64,000 nucleotides of DNA, taken from positions 248,001 through 312,000 of the forward strand of contig JAGQDJ010000036.1 in assembly GCA_022885665.1 (NCBI GenBank). The letters are read 5' to 3'. This DNA comes from Triops longicaudatus (Eukaryota; Arthropoda; Branchiopoda; Notostraca; Triopsidae). Every line of letters begins with the position of its first letter. Position 1 is the first letter of the stretch. The position numbers were made by a program, and so were the translations under genes. Positions 22,499 through 36,400 of the stretch are shown in pieces. A model generated the notes under the pieces. That model saw only the letters and a program-made list of their open reading frames with translations, was not told where the DNA came from and did not search any database.

Positions 22499-25400
22499 AG
22501 CATTAACTACGCACTAAAATGTAATTTAAAGGACAAGGCATGATTCACAAACAAAAGACGCCATATTGCCCCACCAAGTGAGGCAATCGAGAAGCAGTGC
22601 TAGTATCCACGAACAGGTGGCACTGGAGTAGGAACGGAAATACTGAAAGGAAATAAGAAAAATCAAAACCAATCACAGGAGTGAGAAGGGTTTGAAAATG
22701 CGCGGTAAACCAGATTAACGAGACAAAAATCTATGGGAAGATCACTACGGGGAAGATTATTTCTAGTAGCTATCAAAGTAAATACTACTTCATTCATTAT
22801 CCTATTGGTAATTAGAGCTTAATATCAAATATTTATTAAAATCAATGTTACGAAAATAGTGTTTTTCTTCATTTTCTTTCGTTCTTTTATTTTTCTAACA
22901 TCTTCGTTTTTCTCTGGTTTTCTGTTTTAGGTCGGAATTGCCCTTCCTTATAGTAACCATCCCTAATATTTACGAAAAAAGCTTATCTTGAGAAACACAT
23001 GCACTTCTAGTGATTACTGATAAGAGGTATGGTATTTTTCGGTTATAGGTCTTTCATAGTAAGTTGACATAACTATTTCAATGTCATCGAATGTAGGGTC
23101 TAGCTTAAAAAAAAGAACTCGCATTTTTTGCTACTTTGTAATGTCCCAATAACTTAAATTAAGGAAATTTACGATTCTTTGCTGCAGTTCGGGAAACCCA
23201 GTTGAAGACTTCAGATGTTCCATGTACGCCTTTTTTTATCTAAAAAAATAGACTGTTTGAGCAGTATAATTGAAAATCAGTAAGTGGTTCATGCTCTTAG
23301 ATAGTGTATCAGGTAGAATTCTGTGACGTACTAGTTTCCACCGTTAAAACTGCATATGTCAGAGCAAAGTACTGTTCTAACGAAAATATGACACACACGA
23401 AAAACAAAAAAATAGAAATATATTTTGCCCAAGGACCAACAAATTATCAGAATTTGCGCTGGGAATAGCACGGAACATATCGGAAGGGTTTTATGAGCTT
23501 CATCACATATTTAAAAATCTCATAAATTATTTTTAATTACATTGCATATGAGTTTTATTGGAGCTTTAGTATTTGCAAGTAAAACTAAATCGATAAATCG
23601 TAACAGGACTTGTGAGGACATATCTCGAAAAAAAAAATCGAAAAGGGCCTGGATAAGCGCAGAAAAGCTCACGATGTATATCGCGCTAGTAGTTCTATAC
23701 TAAGCTATTTCTTTCATTTATCCGATAAAAGGTTTAACATTTTTTCGCAACATAGATAATCAATGACGAACAATTATCTAAAACGTCTTCCAAAAATGTT
23801 TTAACGGCATCGCTCATGTTTTGCCGTGGTTAATTTTACTGTAATGAAAAATGTCTACAACGTGTAATGTATTTGCTAAGTAATTCGCTATACTTTTCCG
23901 CTGAATTCATACATTAAGAAAATTGATATACTGTAGGCCTATCCAACGTCATACGCCTTGATGTAGCTGTTAACAGTTAACTTTATTTTAAAATAGGATT
24001 TATGCGGAAATGACCGTTATGCACGAGAAGGTAAATAAAATACACAGAACACTTTCAAGGCATAAAAATAAATAATCTACTTACTGAAGCGTAAGTTCGA
24101 TACTTTCAACACTATGACAGTGGTCCCATTATGCAACTGACGAATTATTTTGTTGCCCTTGAGCATTGCGCACAGTATTTTTTGTCAGACAGCGGGGCCG
24201 AAAGTGATTTTGCAGTGAGGTGAGAATCTCAACGAAAGTAAGGTCGTTGAAAGTGAGATCAGACAGTAGGTCTTCTAGTGCAGCACTGAATTTCTGTGTT
24301 ATTAGTCGACTATGTTTTCCCTTGCCAGATATTGTCCTAACTATGGTGTCTGACTTAATAGTTAAAAGTAGAATAAATAAAATAAAGTTATTTAAAAAAT
24401 AAGTTTTCTACGTTTGAAATTTATCTGATTATTTGCATCCTTCAGTCCGTCCAGCAAAGCCTCTTGGCGTTGTGAGTATATCACAAGAAGTAGCGAATTG
24501 TTTTTGGATTTACTTTCCTGATTATCTTTATTTTAAGTCGTTTAAACTGTTGAATTTTACTTCCGTGGGAAATACAAGTTGTGAAAATCTTTCATCACCG
24601 CCGTCTTATGATACAGCAATATATGAAGATACTGTTGACTTGGTGCATAGATGTATTCGTAGTTAAAAAGTGAAAAGTAACTGCCTCTCTATTCTCGGTT
24701 GCCTTGCTGAAGAAATTGGAATTTACCAAGATAAGGAAGTTATCCACAAGATAGCAACTACCATATAGGCCGAATGAAAGAAGACATTTTGATAAAACTG
24801 CGCCTTGAAGTGTAATTATCCCCACGGAATAGTCATTATGCAGCATTTCGCTAGCCTCTCCATAAACTCTCACTGCACCATGTTTGCTCTTATAAAGCAT
24901 CTGAATAGATATCATGAAGTATCCATCTACTCTTTAACTTAAATGCCTTCTTAACACATATTGCAAGTCTAATTAGGTTACAGCTTGTGTTTATGCAACC
25001 TTTACGTCTTGTTATGGTTCACTGCCCTCGGAGGAACAATTACGGTACGGAGTGTCAAATTTCTAACGGACTTTCAAGCCAATGAGGCCATTTGACATCT
25101 GTATGACATGTCCACTATCTTTAGGAGGTGGTGCAAACAAAGAGCGCGTTAACCCCCCAAGAGATTCGAAGTTCGGAACGAGCCTAGAAAAGGGCGATTT
25201 TACAGCCCATAGGAAAAAGGAGGCCATGCCTTGTACTCTACAAACAGACCACTTGCATTCAAATCCCATTTACCAAAGCGAAACGTTACTTGCAGGTCAA
25301 AAGCCACATAGGCCTACGTGCAAGCTTACAAAACCAGTGTACGGTCCTTCCAGAAGTCAGTATTCGCTCGACCCTTTTGAGGTTCGGAGAAACATCCTAG

Positions 25401-26834
25401 AGTCCTTAGCTAGTCTTCTGCTCTCGACCGATTCACACCTGCGCTTTCCGAAATTTTCGTCTTTTACGAGTTTTCGATTGTGACATAAATTTATTGTGCA
25501 AGTGAATGTGGCAATGTGCCTTATAGCTACTTTGCCCATTTTTTACTTGTGTTGTTTTTGTGCCCGTTTGCGAATTAGCGAGGTACTAGGAACTTTCTAA
25601 GTGACTGTAAACAAGCTTGCATGGGACGATTGCGTTTGTTCGCGTGATTCGGATTAGAACTACTGAACTTCGAAATTTGTTGTAAAGTTGGTCTTGGTGT
25701 CTTTTTTCTCCCAAGGGCTGAAGTGGTCTTTTGTTGGACGAAAGACGATAGACTTTTATATCTACGAGGAGTGCTTTTTTATCTGCCGGAAAGAAAAAAA
25801 AAAAATCCAACCGCCGATACCTTCGGCTCAGTTCATTGAGTTGGTTAATTGTTGATGGGGGTATGTTCCGCAGCGGTTGTGGCAGCACTGTCGGCCAAAC
25901 GGGGAGCAGGTAAAGGCACATTCTTTTGGTGCTTTCTTAGGTAATTTGGTTTGTTTTACCTATGTCATGCTAGGCAACAAACCGGCTACTCGTACCAGAA
26001 GCGGGAAGAATTCGCAAGTCGACCAAGAAACGTTATTACGGAAACGGCGTCCAAATCGCTCGCGTCGATGGCCAAATCCAACACGTGTTATTTCATCGGA
26101 GACATCCTTGGCCCCTGCAAATTATTACACGGACCGTTCTTTTCTCGTTGATTCAGAGCGCTTTTTCCGGTCACTGCCCGGGGGACTATATTCGTACCCA
26201 CAACGAAGTAGTAAACCTCCCAAAAGGCTTATCTCTAGCCGGTCTTTCACTTCTACCACTTCTGGTGAGTATGCATTATTCTTCGCTTTTCTTACCAATA
26301 ATTGCAGCTATCGTTCAATTCTATCTTCTCTCAACGTTGAAAGGGGTCAAGAATACGTTTCGTTTTCGTTTCGTTTGCATTCTCGCTTGTCGCGCTATCG
26401 CCAGTTTGAATTTCGAACCTAAAGACTGGGGCAACTCTCATTGGCCCTTAGCCAAATCTACTGGGTTTCATTGGCTGTAGCACAAGACTGATCTAAGCAA
26501 GCGCTGTTATTCATTTGCTTGCTATGAAGTCATGCTCGGCCCGCTATTGTCACATTTGGGGGCGGTACTTCTATAGCATGTAAACAGTAGGACAGCTATA
26601 GACTAAGTGAATTTGTATAAATTCTGTCAAAGATAATTAAACAAATACCAGTGCCTAAAATGGGTTAACAGTTTTACCGAACCATCCAGAAAGGGAACCT
26701 TCAAGTGTTACAGTAACGTCAACCAAAAAATCCCTTGTTTTAGCTTGAAAAGAATTATTCCTTAGTACGCATCCTGTTTGGAGATTAGCACATATGGCCA
26801 TTTAGAACCTTTCACACGAGTGAAGACCTACTGA
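22499..26834. other. Gene-poor region with a few unsupported ORFs
   Basis: About 4.3 kb. ATG-started plus-strand frames at 25082-25483 (133 codons) and from 25967 (basic, Arg/Ser-rich) show no family features. A frame at 24433-24666 ends with a PPSYDTAIY string. They could be 5' exons or leader of the orphan ORF at 26835. I cannot support a protein product from any of them. Confidence 0.3.
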
Positions 26835-27419
26835 ATGGCTACCGTGGCCACTGTTACGAAGCGACGGACATCTTCCGCTGAAGATAGTATCGCTGAGTTA
26901 GCTCGGAGAAGAAGCAATCGTCCATCTCCCGATCACTCTTGTCCGACACCGTATTGGGACCGAGGTGGTTCTCCAGACTCTTGCGAAAGCTCTGAATTCG
27001 GGGATTCCCGTTCTTTGAACATCCAAAGCACACGTTCTGGGACGATTTGTCACAGTCGGACCGCTCCAGAAATTGCTGTCGCGAGCACTTCACGGCCACA
27101 AGTCCAATCCAGGGTCCAAACTGGCTCATACACGCTCCTCAACGACGGCTGGCTACCAGCCCGTGAATTATCCTTGAACGAGAAACCTTTAACCGTCGTT
27201 CAGTATTCAGAAACGGGTCCGCAACAAATTGTAACTTACGCAGAGCTGGAAGATTGTCCTTTTCAGCCGCATACGAATAAGCGAGGGCTAGATACGGGAT
27301 CCTGGCGTGGTCCCGACGAGAGCGACGAAGGTATGGCGAAAGAGGAAAATTACAATCGAATCCATAAGTCATTTGGCTTCTTAGCGCATCAAGTGAACAT
27401 AGAGGATGAAGGGACTTAG
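26835..27419 (+). CDS. Orphan 194-residue protein, unknown function
   Basis: A single ATG-started frame on the TRPML strand, ending TAG about 490 bases before the TRPML start. The N-terminal half is Ser/Arg/Pro-rich and probably disordered (TKRRTSSAEDSIAELARRRS; PSPDHSCPTPYWDRGGSPDS). The C-terminal half is more ordered in composition (LLNDGWLPARELSLNEKPL; QQIVTYAELEDCPFQPH) and ends acidic. There is no signal peptide or membrane segment. I do not recognise a family. Its length without an intron in AT-rich DNA, and its reading on the gene-bearing strand, argue for coding. It could also be one exon of a larger gene. Confidence 0.45.
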   Translation: MATVATVTKRRTSSAEDSIAELARRRSNRPSPDHSCPTPYWDRGGSPDSCESSEFGDSRSLNIQSTRSGTICHSRTAPEIAVASTSRPQVQSRVQTGSYTLLNDGWLPARELSLNEKPLTVVQYSETGPQQIVTYAELEDCPFQPHTNKRGLDTGSWRGPDESDEGMAKEENYNRIHKSFGFLAHQVNIEDEGT

Positions 27420-27907
27420 AATGAAAAGTGGATGTAGCATCATAGAGCTTATCACGTGTTACGACTGAGTTGTTGAGACTTAATACCGTCACGAAAATTC
27501 GAAATTTGATCCAGTTGAAGGCCAAAATCCTTCGTGATATACCATGAAGAACGTGAGCTGTTGCCCTAGACATTTCAAGGGACATTTTACTAACAACTCA
27601 GTATTCCGTCAATATGTTGCCGGTTCTTCTTTCGGTTTATTTTTCGATTTTTTTTTGGTTATTGTTTCTTTTCATTGTCAGATAGTTATTTCCTGCTCGC
27701 GTTTATTTTTGAAAAAAAAACTTTAAGATTACCTAAATTCCTTGTCCTTAAACATCAAATGGTTATTTACGTTAATTTTAGTATTAAAAATGGATAGCTT
27801 AATTTACTACGAGCACTTGAAAATGTGATACGGGGATTGTATTTAAAACTTTTTTTTGCTTTGTATTTTGTTTTTTAGAGCTTCAGAACAGAGTGAGAAG
27901 TACCAAC

Positions 27908-30900
27908 ATGGCGCTTAATCACGAAGATTTCGATCATTCCACCTTTCACAACTATGGCAGCACGGATAACCGGGATACTGGAATTAGTTTGACGGTTCCA
28001 ATGACACATCCCACCGCTGCGCCGCATTATTACGATGCTAATCCTTTGGAAAATAAATTACGCAGGCGGCTGAGGTTCTTTTTTATGAACCCGATCGAAA
28101 AGTGGCAAGCGAGGCGCCAATTCCCCTTCAAACTCCTCATCCAACTTATCAAGATTGTTCTGGTCACTTTACAACTCTGTATCTTCGCGTCTTCGCGCTA
28201 TGGACACGTTTACTATGCGCGTAATACACAAGTCACATTTTCGCATCTTTTTCTCATGGATTGGGACACTTCACGGGAAGTGGTCAGCTATCCGCCAGCC
28301 AGTGGGCCCTTAGCGGTTTACAAGCATGAAGAGTACTATGCGTACCTGGACTTCGCTATCAATGCGGTAAGAATTCAGTTTTTTAAAAGATATTTTTGTG
28401 TGTTTCCTTCAAGGACGTTTAAAAAAGATCGTGCGACTTCGGCGTACGCCTAATTTTTATTTCAGTGTCGTATGAAGACTTACTATGTTTTCCAGATGCG
28501 CGATGTCCACGTGCAGTTTTGTATTATTTTAATTTTGACTATCTCAGATATTCGTATCACTGAATAATGAATAATTGAATAATGAAATATTAATAAATTT
28601 TCTTTGTAGTATGGGACAATTGAAACAGCTCCAGTTGGGCGGTATTTTTATCCGCATGAAAACAGAAGTACTCCGTCGATGCAGTTCTGTCGTTTAGCTT
28701 ACTCGCAAAATATCATTTGGGGTTTTAATGATACTTTTTTACTCGACAAATCGACCAAGCAAGGTTTCCAAAGTAAATAATTAATTCTCTGTAATTCTTC
28801 TAACGTTTTCCGATATTTTTTTCTTGTAGAATGTATTGAGATTGTGCCTTCGTCTCAGGGCAACTTTTCGGTGAAGAATTTCTTCACAGAAAAGAATTTT
28901 ACAGCCACTGTGAGTGGAATGATAGAAGCCAAGCTAAAGTTCGGCATTCAAACTGTTAATCTGCAGCCCGCGGGGCCTTTAAGTCTCCCCGATTGTTTCT
29001 TGTTTAACATCGAGGTACTTTTGTTACTTTAGTATTGTTATAATATGTTGCGAGGATTTTAATAAGTTTTTCTCCATGTTAGTTGGTTTTTGATAATAGA
29101 AACGATGATGGGCAGCTTAAAGTATCCTTAGAAATTGATCCTGTGCGCATTGAATGCCATGGTGAGGTCAAACCACCTACTTCGGAAGAAGCCAGTCACA
29201 GGCTCAAAAGTGGAGTTAATATAACAGTGATTATTATCTCTGTGTTTTCGTTCATTTTGTGCGCCAGAGCCTTGATCAACGCGCAGTTTTTAAAGTGGGT
29301 AAGAAGCAAGATGCCTTTGATCATTTTTAATAGCTTCCTTTGCTTTTGCATTGTCATTCTTTACCTTTATTTGTAAGTAAGTAAAGTGCTATAAAGTTAA
29401 GGCATATCCAGAGGTATTAAGGGATTTACCCCATTTGGAAAATTCTATTTTGCAAGGGGGAAAGCATGAGAAACCTCTCAGTACGAAAAGTTCAACTAAA
29501 TCGCTGTTGTGTTCCGTACTATATGCTACCATTGCATATTACGAGTATATTAGGAACCGAAAAGCTTAAACCTTTTGCTATGTTTCACATTGTTTGGTCT
29601 GTATGGACTTTATGTCAATTCAAGAAACTTCTTTATCAAGATTTTTTCCCTTTGTCGTACATAAAGAAAACTAAACATTGGGGTAAACTTCATATCGTGA
29701 TGCCTTAAAAATTTTTATGTATGCACGACTGAAATGGTAGTTTTTAATAACATTATTTTTCTCTTGTTTTATAGGAAACGTGTCGATTTTTTAGTTTGCA
29801 TCGCGGGACGAGTCTGAATGTGCAAGACAAACTAGAATTTTTGAATTTGTGGTACCTTTTAATTATCGCCAACGACATTCTACTCATTGTGGGTTCGGCG
29901 ATCAAAGAACTCATCGAAACGAAGGTGAGCTGCTCTTCTCTTTTCGTTTGTTGTCGTTTTTTTTTCACCCTGTTATGCCATTCGTTCATTAACGCTTGAT
30001 AGACTTTGTCAATTAACGGGAAAAATCTCAGCAAGCTGAGTCATCCTCGTGTCTTTTTCTAATTAAATCTTTTTTGCGCAATTATTCGGGACAATTTTGC
30101 AGAGAATCACTACTGACCTCTGGGACCTGTGCAGTGTGCTGTTAGGCACGGGTAATTTGTTCGTCTGGGTCGGTGTCTTACGGTACCTTGGCTTTTTCCG
30201 GCCTTACAATGTAAGAAATATTTTTAGTCTCACATTTTCTCTCGTATTTTCATTTTAACGCCAAATTTCTTTTCGAAGATTCTTATTGTGACGCTGAAAC
30301 GTGCTATACCTCACGTACTGCGGTTCCTGCTCTGTGCTATGCTAATTTACGCAGGATACTGCTTTTGTGGGTGGCTGATCTTCGGTCCGTATCACTATAA
30401 GGTAAAAATCTTTGCAATGCAGCAAAGCTTACTTTCACAATGCAGTTTTTATTTATGTTTCCTATATGGTCTTACGCCGTTTGTTTTAATTATTTAATTT
30501 ACCTCTATTTACTTATTCAGTTTCGTTCTTTGGCCTCGACGTCGGAATGCCTGTTCTCTTTGGTGAACGGTGATGACATGTTTGCAACTTTTGACAGCTA
30601 CGGGGATGTTAATAGCCTAATTTGGTTGTATTCACGTATCTACCTGTATTCCTTCATCTCTCTTTTCATTTACGTGGTCCTATCCCTCTTCATTGCACTC
30701 ATCATGGATTCTTTTGAGACCATTAAGCTGTATTACGCAGAGGGATTCCCCAAGAGTGAGCTCCACGAATTCATTACCCCGACGGGAATGCCAGTGCTGA
30801 CACCGGGAATGTATCGAAATCATTCCGATGTCAGGTTGAGTGACAAGATCTTGAAAATGTTTGGGAAAGAGCGGTAATTCTCTTTGATTTATATTCTAAA

Positions 30901-30986
30901 AAGTATTTTTTTGAAGTTTCTTTACTAATTTACATATTATTCGCAGAAGGAACCGTCAAGAGGAGTACGAGCCAATTGTTGCGTAG
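27908..30986 (+). CDS. TRPML: TRPML / mucolipin cation channel
   Basis: Nine exons (27908-28366, 28610-28772, 28830-29014, 29093-29299, 29775-29924, 30103-30210, 30279-30401, 30521-30873, 30947-30986) encode 595 residues; human TRPML1 has 580. The N-terminal LRRRLRFFFMNPIEKW block precedes TM1, then a large luminal domain with KFGIQTVNLQ and SLPDCFLFNIE, then TM2-TM6. The pore filter NGDDMF at 481-486 equals that of TRPML1, preceded by SECLFSLV. GYCFCGWLIFGPYH and LYSFISLFIYVVLSLFIAL are also conserved. TRPML channels release Ca2+ and Fe2+ from late endosomes and lysosomes. The small last exon replaces an in-frame stop at 30875 and adds RNRQEEYEPIVA. Convergent with the DM4/DM12 gene. Confidence 0.95.
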
Positions 30987-31796
30987 AGAATATGTTTTAA
31001 AAAACTTGTACATCCTATCCGCATGATGATATTTCTTGATAAACCATTATTTTATCTTTTTTTATAAAGAAATGAAAGTCGAGTTGCCAGACAACTTGCT
31101 ACATGCTGCCCAGCAATGCAATTCCAAGTAGTGAATCTTAGGTCAAACTTAAGGGAGGGTTTGGGGATAATTACGTGGTTTTCATTGCTAATATATGTGA
31201 AGAAAAATAATCAGCAGCGAATCGGAGTACCAAAGTGAATCTGTGAATGGAAGACGATGAAAATAATCCAGAATTAAAAGACACTTGTCCTGAGGGGCAT
31301 ACGAAGACACTGTGGTGCCAAGTTAGAATATAAGTAGTAAAATAGTGCGTTCTTTAGGGAAGTTGAGAAAACGCAAGGAGGCAATGTGATGCATATGTAT
31401 GGTTTTATGAATGTGTGTGTTTGAAAGAGGAAGTGACACTCGTATGTGATCATATGTAAAGCTGGGGTTTTATTGCAGTCATAGAACACTACAAGTCTAT
31501 ATGGCACAGCAAGAGGAAACTTGCACTTGGTTGTATTTCGTATTCTTTCATTGAACATCGCGAAAATCCATGCAGGTTTTGGTGGCTTATCCATATTCAT
31601 CGTTCCTGTGGCTGTGCTTCACTGATCCGCTATCGTACTACTGACTCCGTTTGCACTAGAAGCCCCAAGATGGGCGTTTGAATTAGATCTGGGACAAAAG
31701 GAAGAGAGAATTCTGTCAATCTTTGGCGAATACTCATTCATATTCAGTATTATGTGGCATACTTTTGCAATAAGAATAAGAAAGGAAGTTTCACGC
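30987..31796. other. Convergent 3' region between TRPML and the DM4/DM12 gene
   Basis: About 0.8 kb of 3' flank for both genes. Open frames here are on neither gene's reading frame and have no family features. Nothing else was recognised. Confidence 0.4.
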
Positions 31797-33491
31797 TTAC
31801 GAGTAGAGGTTGTGCTCTTTCGTATTGAAAAGCGACAGCAAGCAATCACGATAATATGGCCAACATTCGCCTTTCTGACGACCGTGTTCCTCAGCTTTGA
31901 TATAGCCGTCCAAATCTTCCCCGCCAGAATTACTGGGCCTGGCAGAATTCAAGAAATTAAATACGTTTTAAATGTATCAGTGCAATTCCTTTTGCTAGTG
32001 TGACCGGATTGATTTGAATATATCAGCCTTGGTGCTTTCTGTCGCGTCTGTGTTCTGTTTAAGTAGTTGAATTTAATTCTTATACTTACGTTAATAATAG
32101 CTCAAACATTTCGCCAAATAAGCCATGGTCCGCCATAGGAATTTCGTGGACCTCGCAAATAGCCCGAAGTAAGCAACTGTGGCCGTCCATGCCAAGATTG
32201 TAAAGGATATCTTCAATCACGTGATAAACTGTAAGCCTATAGGTGATTTGTATAAGAACGTGTTCTCATATTTTCAGTAGAAAAACTACGTTATTAATGT
32301 ATCTATAAAAAAGAGGAAAAATGGCAACGAGACACGCTCATGCCGTTAATCAAATGTAAAAAATTAGGCGGTGTTAAGTAAGTGTCGATAAGTTACTTCC
32401 ACCGTTTGAAAAACCTCAGTTACAGTATAAAAAAAAAAAATTGGCGAGATTACAAACTATATAGTGTTACAGTTAAAATGTCTGGAGAATTTAGGAAAGA
32501 ACTGTACAGATTTTGGTAACAACGATCAAAATGAAAAACCCAAATCTCAAAAGATTTTAACAAATTTTTACCATTGAAAATTCAAGGAAAAGCTGCTTTA
32601 TCTTCAGAAGAATTTTTGTCTTATAAGATTTACTCATTAATATATACAAGCCTGAATTCGCCAGATTAGAAATAAACGTGAAATAATAAGAAAAAATATA
32701 ATTAAAACTTACCTATCTCCACCATGTTTGCTTAAAGACCGTTTTTTCCTTCGGCCAAGGAGCAAGCTCGAAATTCCGAAAGTTGAGAAACTGGGTACTC
32801 TACCAAATGGATTGGATTCATCCGTCCAACCCAGCTTATCAAAATATACTATCACAAGAAAAGTACAAAAGAATTAATTTTTGCTTTAACATTGAGATTT
32901 ATCCCTCTCTGTAAAAGGTTTTACTACAATTGAAAACTTATCAAAGACGTTCTACAATTTCATTTTTTTATAACCTATCTTGTCCTTACAACAAGCTTGA
33001 AAAAATGTCTCTTCAAGCTTTTTTTTTGTTCATTTTTAATAAAAAAATGTTCGCTTACTTGTGAATGGAAGACTAAGGGTGAGGTTAGAAGCGAAAGCTG
33101 GATAGGGATGTCGAATTAATGGTAATGCTAAAGACGGTGTAATAACTAGCGCAGCCCCTGGAGGTAGAACAATGCGGCGATCCGATAGAAAGAGCATTCT
33201 TTTCTGGCGCCGTGAATCTGCATTTCCGTTCTTATTCTTTCCCGTCGACTCTTCCTTGTTAGGTGGGCAAAGGCATAAAGCTGAAACATCAAGTTCTTCC
33301 AGCACGTCAATCACGACCTGGAGCCTTTGCAATTTGTCGCCACTAATGTCACTATGTTCGTGAAGGTCTTGCAACAACGTCTTCAATTCACCCGTAACAT
33401 CGAACTCGTCCGATTGGAGCGCTTGACTGTCCCGCGAGTGAATCAACAATGCAAGTAGGGCGGAAAGTAGAATCCAATTTCTGCGTTCCAT
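31797..33491 (-). CDS. DM4/DM12 family secreted protein
   Basis: Four exons (33059-33491, 32713-32848, 32090-32236, 31797-31938) encode 285 residues. A signal peptide is clear (WILLSALLALLIHS). A dibasic RRQKR followed by MLFLSDRRIVLPPGAALV matches the usual start of the family core (RxKR then hydrophobic). A second RRKKR lies in exon 2. The C-terminal domain shows the family hallmarks: SCLLRAICE, HGLFGEMFELLLTPS, DLDGYIKAEEHGRQKGECW, and YRDCLLSLF. The family is arthropod-specific as far as I know and its function is poorly defined. The paired Cys suggest an extracellular disulfide fold, and the basic sites suggest furin-type processing. The gene is the best taxonomic marker in the window. 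Confidence 0.88.
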
Positions 33492-36400
33492 ATCTAACCG
33501 CAAAAAAAATAATGAATTAAACGTTGTGGAAACGTAGCCTACAGTTTCTACTATTTTCTAAAATTTTGAAGCTTTCAAATGCGTGTTTGATCTCTTCCAT
33601 TGAATCGGTTGTTTAGTTTTTAAACGTACAATAGCAAAAGTTACATTCAATCAGAATTTTATGCTGCATTACAATCCTCTTTAAGGTAATTTGCTCCGGA
33701 AGCTACGTAAAGCAAGCCCATCCAAAAGTAGGGTTTGCAATGACCAAACTTACTGAATTTGAAATTAGCTTGAACATTTCAAGTTTTATTTGAACATATT
33801 CTATCCACTTATTTCATTGCCATCCGCGTGAGTAGTAATCTAAAGCCTATTACAAGTAAGTGAAAGTTATGTTAAAAAATCTACCACGTGACAAATCTTC
33901 AGAAGTGAAGTGTGACTTAAAGATTCACTTCCACAAAAAGTTGGAGTTGTCTATAACACTTATTCGTTTCACGTAAAGAGGTGAATTACGTAATAATGGC
34001 AAACAGAATGCGAAAAAAAATATTTACCTCAAATTGTTCCGAAAAAGGGTAAATTCGATATTGTCGGTAGAAAAAGTTTTGTGACACTTGGGTGCGACGA
34101 ATTAAGCTGATAGATGTGAAAGCGTATTGCACTGACACTAATTCGGAACTTGGGAGGAACTTGCGGAAGGAAATTAATTGGTCCAGCTAGCAAAAGTCTT
34201 CAGTTTGGAAGAAGGATGTTGTACATCCTTGATGAAGTGCTTAACGGAGTGTAAATTTGTGACTTAAAAAAGGAGGTTGGTTGTACACGGCAAGACGTCT
34301 GTTCTAGAAATGGAAGATTTCTGTCTTTTACCACAGGATAAATTGTGACCGAAATCGTGTGGCCCCAAAATTGAAACAGCGTCGGCGTCACCGTCCCAGG
34401 AAATTTCCCCACCTTTACTGAGCACAAGTTCCTTTTTTAAACAAAAAAGCGCTCTTTCATTCTTTTCCATTCTATTCTTGTAGTTGAATGGTTGCATGTC
34501 CCGATTTTGAATGTGGCATTTGCTGATGCAGCGTAAACATAATAAAAATGCGAGACTAGAGCAAAAGTCCATTTTTGAGCCATCCTCTAGTCACCTGCCC
34601 GCACTAGTTTGGAATATCATTTAATTATTCTCCAATGCCATGCATGTTTTTTTTATTTCGAGCTACTTAAACACCCACCCGAAATTGGAGTCACGAAATA
34701 ACTCAGTTCTTAGAATAATAGATACAAATAAAATAAAACATCCAAAATAGCAATATCATCTCTTTCGGGAGTTTTCTCAACATTATGTACTAGTTATGAG
34801 CAAAATATTTGCATTATCATGCAACTGCTGTAGAATTCCGGTTACGCAAAATAATAAAAGGTGAGAAATGGCTCATATGATCAAAATTAATGCATTTGTA
34901 AAGGAGAATTTTTGCAACGAAAAATGTTGTAGAGACATTTGTGGGATATAAAAATTTCTGTACGAATAATAAAAGTACTAGTTAGATACATTATATCTAA
35001 CTAGTGCTGTTATTACCTTATTTTATCTTCAAAAGTATAGTAACTTTCCTTCTTTCCCGAATAATTGTTAAAACAATGATCATGTTTTGGTACAAGCTTT
35101 CTAAAGAACAGAACTGTACCTAATGGGAATCCGATCGGTGGCTTATGTTTTATCTCGGACTCTCATAGGCTTTGTCTAATTGGGTTCCAAAGTGGACATC
35201 AGCGCGGTCCAAAAACGGATCTCTATTATAGTTGTTTAATTATTTCATTAGCGATGGCCTAATGTTCGAATAGCAGTAGGGCAATAGCCCTATTGAATCC
35301 CTATTTTGTATTTGCATTGATTGAAATGTAGGATTTAAAGTACTTGGGTATGTCGACTTCAATGAAATATGTCCACAATTTCATGGATTGCGATTACAGT
35401 AAGCAACTGCTTCATCGTCTCTACACGAGGTGTTCATGTGGTTCACGGAGGACTGGGATGTACTGTCGTTTAACAAAAACATTTAAAAATAATATAAGCA
35501 GAATAACTAACTGATAGATGCTGTCGCGCTATAAATGTACTTTTTTTTTACCGCAATTTGCAATTTGCGTAGTATATTATAGCGTCCATGTCAGATCTTT
35601 GTTTTAGATATGAGCGCTCGTGTCGAATTCATATCGACGCACAGTGGGTCAACAAAATACGATTTAATTCGTTCCGCGGACCACAGATTTATTGGATACA
35701 GAGGTGTTAGGTAGCAAGATTGCTTAATTTATATTACATATTTTTATTAATTCTGTTTAATTTGTTTTACACCAAGTAAGGGCCATCTACTTGAATTCAA
35801 ACTGAGATTAAATTTGTGACGGCGCAGTTGAACATAAGATTTAACAAAAGGCAAACTTACGCTTTAATTCTAGATTAGTGTTCCGCTAAGACTATCAGAA
35901 GCATTTCTCTTTAAACGTCTATTATATTGATTCTAAAATAGTTCTAAGGAGTCACACCATTATCGTCCGATTTACTCGTCTTGTCCACTACGAGTTTTGC
36001 TCTTCGTTAAACAACATTTTCCTGTTTTCCTTGTTTCAGCAATTATACTAGACCACTAGATTAAGAAGACTAAATACGAAGATTGCGTGATCGGTGAAAC
36101 CAATATTTGTCGGGCATGGAACAAACACAACAAAGACTGTGCACTTTCCTTTCTTGTTGACTGTGATGTATGAATACTTTTTTGTTCACAATCCATCCTA
36201 TGACGGTTTCGTTGTAAGTTTATCGACCACTCTGAAAGACATTTGCTATGGCAACTATCAAAAGCGAGTAAACGAACTTATACCCTACACCACACAGATA
36301 TAGACCCTACACCGAATAATCTGACAACCCATATGAAAATAAAACAGCCGTTGCAGTACACAAATAAGGTCCTAAAAAATCAACTGTATTTCACAGAACG

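Noticed and set aside
25586..26480. Several overlapping open frames on both strands, some with GT/AG signals that would join two frames across a 43-nt intron
   Set aside because: The implied intron is shorter than any supported here, and neither frame has recognisable protein features.
27139..27585. 148-codon minus-strand frame
   Set aside because: It is antisense to the 26835-27419 ORF, with no family resemblance; treated as a shadow.
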